From assembly GCF_000090795.2 (NCBI RefSeq), contig NW_003546490.1:78337-142336 (forward strand): a stretch of 64,000 nt of DNA, written 5' to 3'. The notes below the pieces were generated by a model. That model was not told where the DNA came from. It did no database searches and saw only the letters and a list, made by a program, of their open reading frames with translations. Shown here in pieces: positions 54,693 to 64,000 of this stretch. The position numbers and the translations under genes were made by a program. Source of the stretch: Amphimedon queenslandica. Its lineage: Eukaryota; Porifera; Demospongiae; Haplosclerida; Niphatidae. Position 1 is the first letter of the stretch; each line of letters opens with the position of its first letter.

Positions 54693-57600
54693 TTAGTACC
54701 CCCACCAGTCTACTCTGTCTTGTATGAGGTGATAGTTAGGATAAGTATTAATACAAGTCTCTTCATGTCGCTCGTCTAGCTTGAGTATCCTTATATTCTT
54801 ATTATTACTTAATGACTGGAGGATAAGTAGTATTGACTCAGCAGACAATGAAGTCTCCGTTAGATTCAGTTCAACTAGTGATGAGTTATTGAGGAGTAGG
54901 TGAGAAAGAGCCTGTCCACTAGTAGAAGTGATGAGAGGATTATGATAAAGATCTAATGAGGTAAGTGTAGAGCTGTGTTCAAGTGCTTGACAGATATTAG
55001 AAACTCCTCTATCACTAATGGAGTGGCCATTGATGTCTAGTTCTTGTATTGTTCTGTTATTAGTTATTAGTATACATAAGTACTGGATACAATCATTAGT
55101 TAATGGAGTCAACCATATCTCAAATCTCCTCACTGTCCTCAGGTTTAGTGTACTCAGTTTAGTTGATGATAGTATAGTTATTGTACTATTAGTAGATGAA
55201 GAATGGAGGAGAATCTCCTTAAAATTATTATTAATACTACTTATTACTTCATTACACTGAACTGGAGATGGAGAGGTAAGGGATACCCTGTCAAAGCCCC
55301 AGTCCACACTCCCAGTGACTCCTAGTATAAACCAAAGTAAAGATTATATTGATATACCATATACATAAATATGGGCAAGGCTAGTACATGTTAGTTGTCA
55401 CTGACTGACTGTATTATGTGAATGTGTGTGTTTTGTTATAATATATTAAGCATGTGCAAAAAATTTGAAGTAAAATTAATGAATTAATTTTTACACAATC
55501 ATAAGTATGTATGTACACGTGACATTACATACATGCATGCATGCACAGTGCATGTACAATATAACTGTATAGTATGTTCATAAATTATGTTATCACAAAT
55601 ATTCTACCTTTATCATGTTGTTCCTTGTCTTGTCTCAGTGCAGATATCATAATAGGATCATCATTAATAGTCTTCAAAAAATAAGAAGCTTTCTTATCAT
55701 TACTAGATGAATCATTCCTTATCTTCTGTAAAATAGGAAGGGACACTTCTTCCACTGACAGTATAAACTCTAACAATTGAAGTGACTCCAACATTGAGTA
55801 AACACAACTACTAGGAATGTCTCCTTCATCACCAGACACCAAGGATCTTCCTTTCCAATAAAAACTATCATCCTTCCTATATATCTCCAGCCACTCTCCC
55901 TCACTGAATGATATATCAACACTGTCAATCACATAATAGCCATAACGAGCAATAAAAACAGATTTTGCTATTGGTTTATTCACTATAAACCAATGATACA
56001 ATACATCAGTCAGTAAATGAAATGATGACACATACCTTTATCATGATCTTTATCTTGTTCCTTTATCTCCTGTACCTCCTCTTCCAGTGATTCTTGTATT
56101 TCCTTTAAAATACAGTATAATTATAATGATAATTACTGACAGTATATATACACATACTTGTATCTTTTGTTTCTTCCATATTGTGCAGTATCCAACAGTA
56201 AGCTCCATTAGATCATTCTTTTTTAGTAATTCAAGATTGTCACTCAATTTTATAATGAGAGCTTCAGTGAGAGAGTGAGGGAAGGAGCAAGTGATGGTGA
56301 TAGATTGAGTGCTTTTGATGTTGATCAGTTTCACAAATTTACCAGAAGATTTTGATACAATATCAGTAACATCCTTCAGTTTATGCTCGGTAGCTTCCCA
56401 TCCAAGTACATAAGTAGCTGTTTCACATTTAAGAGGAGGACTGGTCCTAACTACATCAAATGGCTCATTCAAGCACAGATCAACTGATAAATTGCGACAA
56501 AATTCCTTAATTTCCCTCTTGTAATCATAAATGTATATCTGAGCATTATGAATCTCAAAGTGTTCAACAACAGCTTCAAGGATGACAATATTAATGAGAC
56601 TACAATTTTTTCTAATCAGACGCATTACACTTTCTTGATTTTTTATTAAACTCAATTCTGCTTCAAGGTCAAAGTTAAAATCTTCAATAAATGTCTTAAG
56701 CTCTTCTAAAGGAGGTGGAGATTGAGAAATAACTTTACGAACATTTGAAAACATTTTAGCAAATTTTGCATAAAGTACATCAAAATCTTCACTTTTATAC
56801 TGTGGAATGTAAAGGGGAGCAACTGCAAAAATAAATATTACTGAAATTATTCACACATTACAACTCACCACTAGGTATTGATTTATTGGAATCTGAACTA
56901 GAAAATTCAGAAGATTCCTGAGCTAAAAATTATCAAAATGAAAACTGACTATTGATATTCTGTTGTAATGATATACAAATGTACCTTCATCATCTGATAT
57001 CACTTGTGCAGCATCATTAAATACTTTATCTAAAAATAAAATTAAAAAAAAATAATTGTGTAAATTAAGCTACCTTACCATTGTCTCTTTGTATAACTGT
57101 TCCTAGTTTTACATTACCAGTGAACTTGCACAACACACTAGCAAATGTTTGTAGTAAACTATACTTGCTTTGAATAGCTACTATAATGGCAGCTAACAAG
57201 ACTTCACGTTGATTAGGAACAGAGGGACTAGCTGATTCCACACTAGCCAATACTTGTCCTGTTATGATACCCTCTCTTTGAAGCATAATAGCTACATTGA
57301 CAGGATCAGAAAGAGACTGAGAGAGGAGTGGATGATGAGTGCTGAATATATCGATAGCCTTAGCTTTACGTTCTACAGAATACACACACACAGACACACA
57401 GTTAATACTAATACAATCAGTGATATTAACTTACTCTCTTGATCTAACTTGTCAGCTGCAGCATTCTCATTCATAGATTTAAGAGCATCTGACAGTGAGT
57501 CAAAGGTAGCTCCTCCTTTACTGTCAACATTATCAGCTCTGGACAACCACTGGGAGAGGCATTCAATTAAATACTCATAAGTTGTGTTACTGTCCCTTTT

Positions 57601-57818
57601 AATGTTGTCCAGTGTGTTCTTGTGTAGTCCTAGTGTCAGTCCAAGTTCATGCCATCTTGTCTGAGGGAAATCACATCTCTTTAACAGATTAAGTACATCA
57701 ATAAGTTGCTCTAAAATCATATTCAATAATACATAAATAGTTAATAAACATTACCAATAGTCAAAGGAGAAGAGAAGAGACTCAGAGAAGAGGAACAAGG
57801 ACTGGTTTTATTTGCCAT
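54693..57818 (-). CDS. Death / CARD-like / SH3 / LRR protein, 822 aa
   Basis: Nine exons: 57755-57818, 57435-57710, 57079-57372, 56985-57029, 56869-56922, 56158-56822, 56036-56102, 55608-55982, 54693-55321. Phases close to 822 residues with no stop. Domains: Death (about 22-100, CDFPQTRWHELGLTLGLHKN to CLSQWLSRAD); a helical CARD-like part (about 120-205, LSDPVNVAIMLQREGIITGQ, LQTFASVLCKF); an acidic/Ser linker; a domain (about 250-460) with a FNFDLEAELSLIKN helical half and a CETATYVLGWEATEHKLKDV half, a type I associate with invertebrate Death-domain proteins; an acidic EESLEEEVQEIKEQDKDHDK helix; SH3 (about 495-550, SFSEGEWLEIYRKDDSFYWK, GRSL, GDIPSS); and C-terminal leucine-rich repeats (about 690-790, IQELDINGHSISDRGVSNIC, LTSLDLYHNPLITS, LVELNLTETSLSAESI). 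Probably a cytosolic immune or stress adaptor: no NACHT domain is present. A paralogous last exon lies at 63.7 kb. Confidence 0.85.
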
Positions 57819-58300
57819 TGATCAAAGCCGGATGGGAAGATTGGGAACTTTACAAAAGAATCACATGGGAGGGGCTCGTTTTGGGCGGGGCAATTAGTTA
57901 TTTTAACCCTCAAATGGTGGCTTTGAAGCAGCAGATTTTCACTCGAATTTTCATAATTATACCGTAGGGAACAGAGAAAGTTGATGATAAAAATGATGAA
58001 GTTACTAATGACAGCAAGATAACAGAGAGGTAGTTTAAATGTACATCTATACTAGTACATGAGTTTTAGTAAAATTGTGAAATACATGTACGATATTAGT
58101 CTCGCGTAGCCAGACCCATCCCCCTTTTTGACATTTGGCCAAATGTCAAAAAGGGGGATGGGTTTGGCTACGCAAGACTAGTACAATATGTCCTGTACCT
58201 GTACTTGTAGGAGCCAATGAAAGTTTTTGCCCTAGACGCTACATAGCCTATTGGCAGCTGTACCTGTAACAAAACACTATGGACTATAATAGTTTATGCT
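57819..58300. other. Intergenic spacer with one palindrome
   Basis: Upstream of the SH3-LRR gene. It should contain that gene's promoter, but no clear core element could be assigned. The 94-bp palindrome is listed separately. Confidence 0.4.
58097..58190. repeat. 94-bp palindrome, probable minimal MITE
   Basis: Two 47-bp arms meet with no spacer at TTTGG|CCAAA; only two mismatches. Outer text TAGTCTCGCGTAGCCAGACC. It would extrude as a cruciform or fold as a long hairpin in RNA. The size and perfect fold suggest a compact element reduced to its terminal repeats. Confidence 0.9.
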
Positions 58301-59320
58301 TCTTTCCAAAAAATGGCTCCGAAATCATTGCAATTTTTGTTACATTAAAAAAGTTTAAGCTGATTCTAACTAAAATTTTTAAGTTGAGTCCGTTTAAACA
58401 AATGAACCAATTAATATTATTGTTTTTATTTTATTTTAGAATTTTAACCAGAACTTTGCTGACAAACATTGAATTATGAAATGTACATGTACATGTACAT
58501 CAAAAGTAAATATACATATGTACATGTAATCCTTTATCTCCATGTCTGTCACTATTTAGAGTGTTGATAGAAAATATGTGTTTCATTTACCCAACACATT
58601 CCCAGAGACTCAAAGTATCTTGAGATATGTTATTCCGCTTGTCATACTGTCCCTCCCCCACCTCCTCTGGTCTCTCATACAGATGTGTGTTTGGTACCAA
58701 TACAAAAAGGTTAGGACACACAGTCAGTGGTATGTATAAAAAAGTGTACATGTTGGTCCTTTTATGTTTTGCCTCATTTTAGCAACTTTAAATTTTGTAA
58801 AAAAAATCTAATTTTGATCGGAATCAGCTCAACCTTTCAACAGAACAAAAGAACATGTATATGTATCAAAAAAATTATTCAAGTGAAGAATTTTATATTT
58901 TTTATTTTTGGCAAAATTTTACCAATAACCCTGTACTGACTTTTTCTAAAAATGCCTCTGAAATTATCCCAAATTTTTATTATATTTTCTGATTTATATT
59001 GATGTACTTATGCTATATAGAAATTTTGAGCTGATTCCGACATCAATTTTAAAAGTTGCAGCCAATTTGATAAAATCCTGAAATTTGGATTTTTCCAAAA
59101 AATGTCTTCAAAATCACCTCAATTTTTTATTACATTTTTTGATAAATACTGATATCCTTATGCTTTGTTCAAAGTTTCCAATCAAATTCTTACGAATTTA
59201 AGTTTCTCAAAAATCAGGCCAAAGTTCCTACACTACACATATGTACATGAAGTACAGGAACTTGGCCAAATTTTGCCAAAATTAAAAAGGAAAGAATTTT
59301 CCATTTTTATTACATTTCCT
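58300..59320. repeat. Dispersed repeat units, no gene
   Basis: Copies in both orientations: GATCGGAATCAGCTCAACC at 58815-58835 and TTTTGAGCTGATTCCGACA near 59023-59043. The ACATGT motif is also common. Chance open frames only. Confidence 0.55.
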
Positions 59321-59327
59321 ATTACAG

Positions 59328-60403
59328 GAGAGTCATTTCTTACTCCAACCGATACTGTCCAGTATATTCTACTTCTTGTCTTGTGTTCCTATAAGTACAA
59401 GTCAATACTTGATTCTGTTGAGAAGGAGAGGACCGGCCTCTCATTGCCATGACAGCAGAGATCAAGTACCAGTTCCAATGGGCCCCAGTCCCCTCAGTGT
59501 CCTCTTGAGTTAGGGTCCCTCCCTCTTGAAGATACTCCTCTTACTCCTGATACCTTGAGGTTCTCTTGTATTGATTGTTTTGACAGTTCAGTGGCTTCTG
59601 CTTCAGATCTTAAGGAGGTACCAGCTGGGGATAAGTCAATGTAGTTCTTTGGAGCTGAGGGTATGCTCCACCCACCAACAATAGTCCCTCTAATCATAGA
59701 TATTATAGACTACCTAATGTACATGTAGTCTATAATATGTATGTCTTAATGAAGCTGTTGATGTCTCTGGAACAAGTACGTACACATGTACATTGTATAT
59801 GTACGGTATTTTGTACATGTACATGTTCTTTTGATTGTGTGTTTGTGCTAATTCTAATTTATTAAAGATCCATTATTATACTTAGTTCAGTGTTAGTCTC
59901 AGATTAGCTGGAGGGTGTTTGTGTCAGCTGTTAGTTGATCACAAATCAATTCTTAGTAAAGTACTAGCAACTATTGATTGGAGAAACCTTCTAAGTGATG
60001 GTATTGTTGTTTTTGTACTTGTTGCTTGTTTATTTATTAATTACCAGCTCCATTGAAACTAGCAGAAGCTAACAGCACTGTTGAAATTACAATGTTACTG
60101 TACTCTCAGGTTGAATATTAATATTTATTTATTTATTTATTTTATTTATTAGGAGTGGCAGACATCTTTACAGAAAACAGTTGCTGTATATTTCACATCA
60201 CTAATCACAGAAGGACGGTAATCAATAATTACTTTTAAACCTCATGTTAATGATGTTTGTCCTCTTGTTTTTATTTGTCTATTTCAGTCATGTTACTCAC
60301 ATCTCTGAATCTTTCATTTATAGTCTGGCATTGAATGTATCACAAAGTATCAAATCAATCAACTAATTTATTCGAAGTAATAATAACAATAATAGTCAAA
60401 TTG

Positions 60404-60443
<40 letters not shown>

Positions 60444-60634
60444 CATGCAATGAAAAAAATCCTATGCTAAGACATACAATTATTAAATTATTATTATTAT
60501 TATTATTATTATTATTTACTAGGAGTGGTTATCATTATTCATTAGTTGATCGTAAGATGAGGAAAGCTGGATTACTGAGACACGCACAAATTAACAGCAG
60601 AAGCATTGTGGAGAAAAGTAAAGAACATTTATAA
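59328..60634 (+). pseudogene. Unidentified multi-exon gene, 3' part, with in-frame stops
   Basis: One plus-strand frame from an acceptor at 59328 reads ESFLTPTDTVQYILLLVLCS, SILDSVEKERTGLSLP, a TGA stop (59450), then CPLELGSLPLEDTPLTPDTL, DCFDSSVASASDLKEV, a TAG stop (59643) and FFGAEGMLHPPTIVPLI. Later exons with matching phases: about 59891-60000 (LAGGCLCQLLVDHKSILSKV), 60048-60109 (APLKLAEANSTVEITMLLYS), 60153-60217 (EWQTSLQKTVAVYFTSLITE), about 60288-60366 (HVTHISESFIYSLALNVSQS) and about 60523-60634 (YHYSLVDRKMRKAGLLRHAQ). The alpha-helical, leucine-rich character suggests a HEAT/ARM-type solenoid. Family not recognised. The stops indicate decay unless the first exon is spliced differently. 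Confidence 0.45.
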
Positions 60635-60639
60635 TATAA

Positions 60640-61570
60640 TTTAGTTATTACTATGGTAACTGATATGTGGTATTTTGATAGTACACGTACATATTTGTCC
60701 ATTGATTATTTAAAGTTGGACACACAATAGCCTTTTCATTTAGCACAGCTTTAAAGGAAGCTGATTTGTGCCAGTCTAGTAAAGAATGATCGGAATAATC
60801 GAAATATTAATTCATTGTGTAATAATAGTTGCTATGATACTGGAGTGCTGTAAAGTGATATTGTCACTCTGAGCAGAAGTAGTGACTTTTAGTAGCTGCT
60901 GTTTTTGTTGCTGTGCTAGATATGGTTAAGGAACTTGAGTATATCTAGTACGTGATTGTTGTTGCCAATTTTTGGATGTCGATTTCAGTGGTGGCGGGCA
61001 ACATTACATAATTTTTTATAATTACTTTTCAACTAATTTTTTCTACTTGATTGCAATATTATTAATAGCCACATCCAACCACACCTTTTATTAATTAATT
61101 TCAGTTTATTAACCACAATTATAACCATGTATACATGTTCATTTTTACTGTAAAATGTAATTGGCAGTTTTATATTTGTTTACAAGTGCAATACTTGGCA
61201 ATTTCACTTGCAAATCGTCAATCGCTAAATACTGTATATATAGCCCATGCTTTTTACCTAAAATGGCTCTGAAATCACCCCAAATTTTTATTACATTTTC
61301 TAATATATATTGATGTACTCATGCTGTGTAGAAAGTTTGAACTTATTCTGATTAAAATTTTTTGAGTTATGACACTTTTTAAAATAAGCAAATTTCTGAC
61401 CCGCAGTGCTCTTGCTTCTGAAATACGGTATGACAGAAAATTAGGAAAATTGACAGGTTATTTTATAAAATAGGCTTCTTGTTGTAAGGTACTGCTTTGT
61501 GGTAAGGAATGATTAATATTCAGTACATGTATTGCTGATTCAATAATTAATACTATACTAGGTGAATGTA
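60640..61570. other. Intergenic, dispersed repeat only
   Basis: No exon recognised. Bases about 61240-61400 carry one dispersed-repeat unit (GGCTCTGAAATCACCCC, TGATGTACTCATGCTGTGTA). The rest is AT-rich DNA. Confidence 0.4.
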
Positions 61571-61578
61571 AACATTGA

Positions 61579-62156
61579 GGGGCGAGCAAAACGATTAACA
61601 TTTCGATTAGCAATATACAATGTTTATATAGACAATGATGTAGCGGCTATTAAATGTTGAATGTCGATGTCAATACACTAATGCAGAATTTGTAAGCATG
61701 GAAGGAATTTCATAGTTTCTAGCTTTGAGTGAAGAATCTCTGCAGTTACATAGATCTAGGATGGAAGATGGTTGGTCTCAGAAGCCAGAAGGAGACTCCA
61801 TTTGTTGTTTTTGGGTGTGACAGGGCCATCTCTAGCATTTCTCCGTATTGGACCTCCTCACGCTCATTACGAAGAAGTCGACGAGCTTCACGAGCATCTT
61901 CTTGTGAATAACTCATGTTTTAAGCTTCAGCTTCTCTTGTTTCTTAAGTACTCTTCAACTCCTCTCTTCCAGTTAAGTTGCTTTACTCTTACTCATTGTC
62001 TTTGCACGTGGTACCGTAATTATCAAAATTATCATTTTAAAATGTGTGATTATTATTTTTTTATAGACGCATAAATAGGAGTGACGTACGTGTACAAACA
62101 AACAGACAGACAGACATACTCGACTCGATTATGTGGGGCTCGCTTTTGCTCGCCCC
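61579..62156. mobile_element. Inverted-repeat-bounded element with GGGGCGAGCAAAA ends
   Basis: Left GGGGCGAGCAAAACG and right CGCTTTTGCTCGCCCC face each other 578 bp apart. Near the right end there is ACAGACAGACAGACATACTC. No clear target duplication could be defined. The interior has two overlapping chance frames but no transposase. Probable non-autonomous DNA element. Confidence 0.6.
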
Positions 62157-62325
62157 AATCATTATTTAAACCATTCATGAATAATTCTGTTTGATGTTAA
62201 TGATATGAATAAGGTGTCCAAATGCTATGGAGATCCGCTACATGGAAGCCATTCAACAGAATACCACAAGTGTACCTTTGCTTGAGCCTAATTAACCACT
62301 TGTAATAACTATGTCTCCATGAATA

Positions 62326-63111
62326 CCGTATAGCCAAAAAATTTCGCGAGGAATAAATTTTCGTATTTTTGTGATCACTGTTTGCATCACAAAAAATTAA
62401 ACCCCCGAAAATAAATATTAATTGAGAGGCATGGTTAACCACGCCTTACTAATAAACGTGCCCTTGTCAAGTCGTGTTCTCGGTCAAGCTGATGTCTCTA
62501 TTACTCTGTATTGCTATTTTAAGCATACTGCCTAGGTCAAAGATGATGATCTTCCCCATCTCTTGTGTCCACACTGATTTGTAGACATGGTGCCTCCTGA
62601 CACAAGAGTCCATCTCAAACATTGAATCTGCCATGTTTTAATAAAATAAGGCATGGTCATTATTATTATTAGAATAAAGTCACGAAAATATTTATCACAG
62701 AATTTAAAATTTCTCCATAAATTTCATTATTCACGAAATTTTAAGCCTCAAGAATTTTTGGCTATACCAGAGGCGAAGCCAGGGGGGCGGGCAAGGCGGC
62801 CAATTGCCCCCCCTTTTTTTAAACTCAAAATTTAAAAATAATCAAATAATAAGCTGCTTTTGGAAGGAAAAGCTGTTCTACAACTTACATATGAAAGGAA
62901 AAGGCCAAAGCAGTCTTTTTATGATGCCATTATAAGGCTGAAAAGGTATTCAATGTTGCCTATGATCGGTCAAGAAGTCCGCCATGTTAAAAAATAGGTG
63001 TGGCCACGCCCCAAAAAGGGCGTGGTTTTGCAAAATTTCGTGGTGCGCTTCACGCGCCGCACTGCTTGCCCCCTCTTTCCAAAAATCCTGGCTATGCCAC
63101 TGGCTATATGG
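62326..63111. mobile_element. MITE of CCGTATAG family interrupted by another element
   Basis: Left end CCGTATAGCCAAAAAATTTC (TA at 62324-62325). The right end AGAATTTTTGGCTATA is cut at 62766 by the insertion and completed by CTATATGG and TA at 63104-63113. Without the insertion and one target copy the element would be about 444 bp. Confidence 0.8.
62767..63103. mobile_element. 337-bp element nested in the right end of a MITE
   Basis: Ends CCAGAGGCGAAGCCAGG and CCTGGCTATGCCACTGG are inverted repeats. The 5-bp direct repeat CTATA flanks it (62762-62766 and 63104-63108). The interior is GC-richer than surroundings (GCCCCCCC, CTTCACGCGCC). Non-autonomous; superfamily uncertain. Confidence 0.75.
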
Positions 63112-63113
63112 TA

Positions 63114-63730
63114 TGTTTAAAACAGATAAACACTCCCTATGAGGCGTTTGTGAAATTTGTAAACCTCCAGCTTCGCCCTTGGTTTCCAAAATCCATAAAC
63201 ACCTCATAGGAGGTGCTTATTCATTATAACAATATGTCCTCTTGATGATCAATATATTGATAATATTGTACATCCTTATATGGTATGTGAGTATAATATG
63301 TCATTTCCTCTCTCTCTTTCTCCAGCTGGTCATTCTCAGGATTCTGATGTACTGATTGAACTGTGCGAATGTATTTTAATATCTTTATCATCCCTTTTAT
63401 AAACATTTTTATTCAAAATTATATTATTATTATTATTATTGTTTTTTTCTTTTTATTTGCTCCTTTTTGAGAGAATTATATTGAGAATGGAAACAAGGCT
63501 GATTTACTCAAATGGAGAAAGGTCAGCTAGAGACAAGTTATTGACTGAGGGAGAAATAGAAATAATAAAGGAGAAGGAAATAGAAAAAAATGATGACAAC
63601 AAAGAGAGAGACAGTAACATAGTGTGTGTCTGTAAGAGAAGGAATGTACAGTATTTACTGGAGAAGGAGACTGAGAGATTGACGAATAATTGTTTTATCA
63701 GGAGATTATTAGTAAGTTAGCATGGAGAGT
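63114..63730. other. Spacer and duplicated 3' flank
   Basis: Bases 63125-63215 contain an inverted pair (ACACTCCCTATGAGG and CACCTCATAGGAGGTG). Bases about 63490-63730 match 54470-54690, the 3' flank of the SH3-LRR gene. The 93-codon frame in this stretch is therefore probably not a gene. Confidence 0.5.
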
Positions 63731-63732
63731 GA

Positions 63733-64000
63733 TTATTCCCACCAGCGAACTTTGTATCGTAAGAGGTGATACTTAGGATAAGTATCAATACATATCTCTT
63801 TGTGTCGCTCGTCTAGTGTGAGTCTCCTTATATTCTTATTATCCATTAGTGACTGGAAAATAAGTAGTATTGACTCAGTAGACAATGAAGTCTCCGTTAG
63901 ATTCAGTTCAACTAGTGATGAGTTATTGAGGAGGAGGTGAGAAAGAACCTGTCCACTAGTAGAAGTGATTAGTGGATTATTAGAAAGATCCAATCTAGTA
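63733..64000 (-). CDS. Paralogous LRR last exon, cut by window edge
   Basis: Minus-strand frame ending at 63733, running off the right edge: DLSNNPLITSTSGQVLSHLL, NNSSLVELNLTETSLSTESI, then a Trp-Trp-Glu C terminus. About 80 of 86 codons match the last exon at 54693-54960. It must be the 3' end of a second Death/SH3/LRR-type gene lying to the right, in the same orientation as the first. The open frame suggests that it is intact here. Confidence 0.8.
   Translation of the reverse strand, partial: TRLDLSNNPLITSTSGQVLSHLLLNNSSLVELNLTETSLSTESILLIFQSLMDNKNIRRLTLDERHKEICIDTYPKYHLLRYKVRWWE

Noticed and set aside
63439-63720. 93-codon frame with Glu/Lys-rich text
   Set aside because: The same DNA near 54470-54690 has no open frame, so this is duplicated 3' flank that happens to be open.
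1-64000. CRISPR array, prokaryotic operons or viral genome segments
   Set aside because: The repeats are transposon ends, microsatellites or dispersed repeats without regular spacers; genes have spliceosomal introns and metazoan families. No viral gene was recognised.
1-64000. tRNA, rRNA or snRNA genes
   Set aside because: No cloverleaf with A and B boxes or rRNA-like conserved text was found by eye; a tRNAscan/Rfam search would be decisive.

Overview
The window looks like genomic DNA of a marine sponge, most likely a demosponge close to Amphimedon queenslandica. The reasons are: AT-rich DNA, compact genes with many very short (about 50 bp) GT-AG introns, great numbers of the palindromic motif ACATGTACATGTA, trinucleotide microsatellites, many small inverted-repeat transposons (MITEs), and a gene content full of Death-domain, NACHT and LRR immune-type proteins beside ordinary animal housekeeping genes. 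The species is inferred from these traits; no search was run.

Layout. 1-6.7 kb: a minus-strand ankyrin-Roc-COR-Death gene followed by one further full and one decayed copy of its Death-domain exon cassette, with an assembly gap at 2625-2660. 7.2-10.7 kb: a minus-strand GCK-III (STK24/25/26-like) kinase. 11.0-15.6 kb: a plus-strand NLR gene (2A-like N terminus, Death, CARD-like, NACHT, LRR) carrying two stops and two frameshifts; 15.6-19.1 kb holds a degenerate tandem copy of its 3' end. 19.8-21.6 kb: weak minus-strand exons and a roughly 170-bp-period repeat array. 22.0-31.8 kb: a 23-exon plus-strand gene for a stand-alone NUP358/RANBP2 N-terminal domain, with one intron hosting a LINE fragment and two MITEs. 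33.4-38.2 kb: two head-to-head genes, a single-exon multi-pass membrane protein and a secreted GHL15-like protein, then a pseudogene copy of the latter. 39.6-49.7 kb: a complete 20-exon MCCC1 gene on the minus strand. 49.8-54.3 kb: a decayed LRR gene broken by a hAT-type MITE, a lone Cys-rich exon and a short HSF-like gene. 54.7-57.8 kb: an intact nine-exon Death/CARD-like/SH3/LRR gene, with a paralogous last exon at the right edge (63.7-64.0 kb). 59.3-60.6 kb: an unidentified damaged gene. 60.6-63.7 kb: transposon-derived DNA including a nested insertion.

How it fits together. MCCC1 is mitochondrial leucine catabolism; the RANBP2-like protein would act at the nuclear pore; the kinase, the ankyrin-Roc-Death protein, the NLR and the SH3-LRR Death protein are signalling or innate-immune proteins. 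Immune-type genes occur at both ends as tandem, partly broken copies, which suggests birth-and-death evolution, while the intervening metabolic and pore genes are intact. Exon models were built by hand from splice signals, reading phase and family knowledge. Total reading frames close correctly for MCCC1 (719 codons), the RANBP2-like gene (713), the SH3-LRR gene (822), the kinase (308) and the ankyrin-Roc-Death gene (951).
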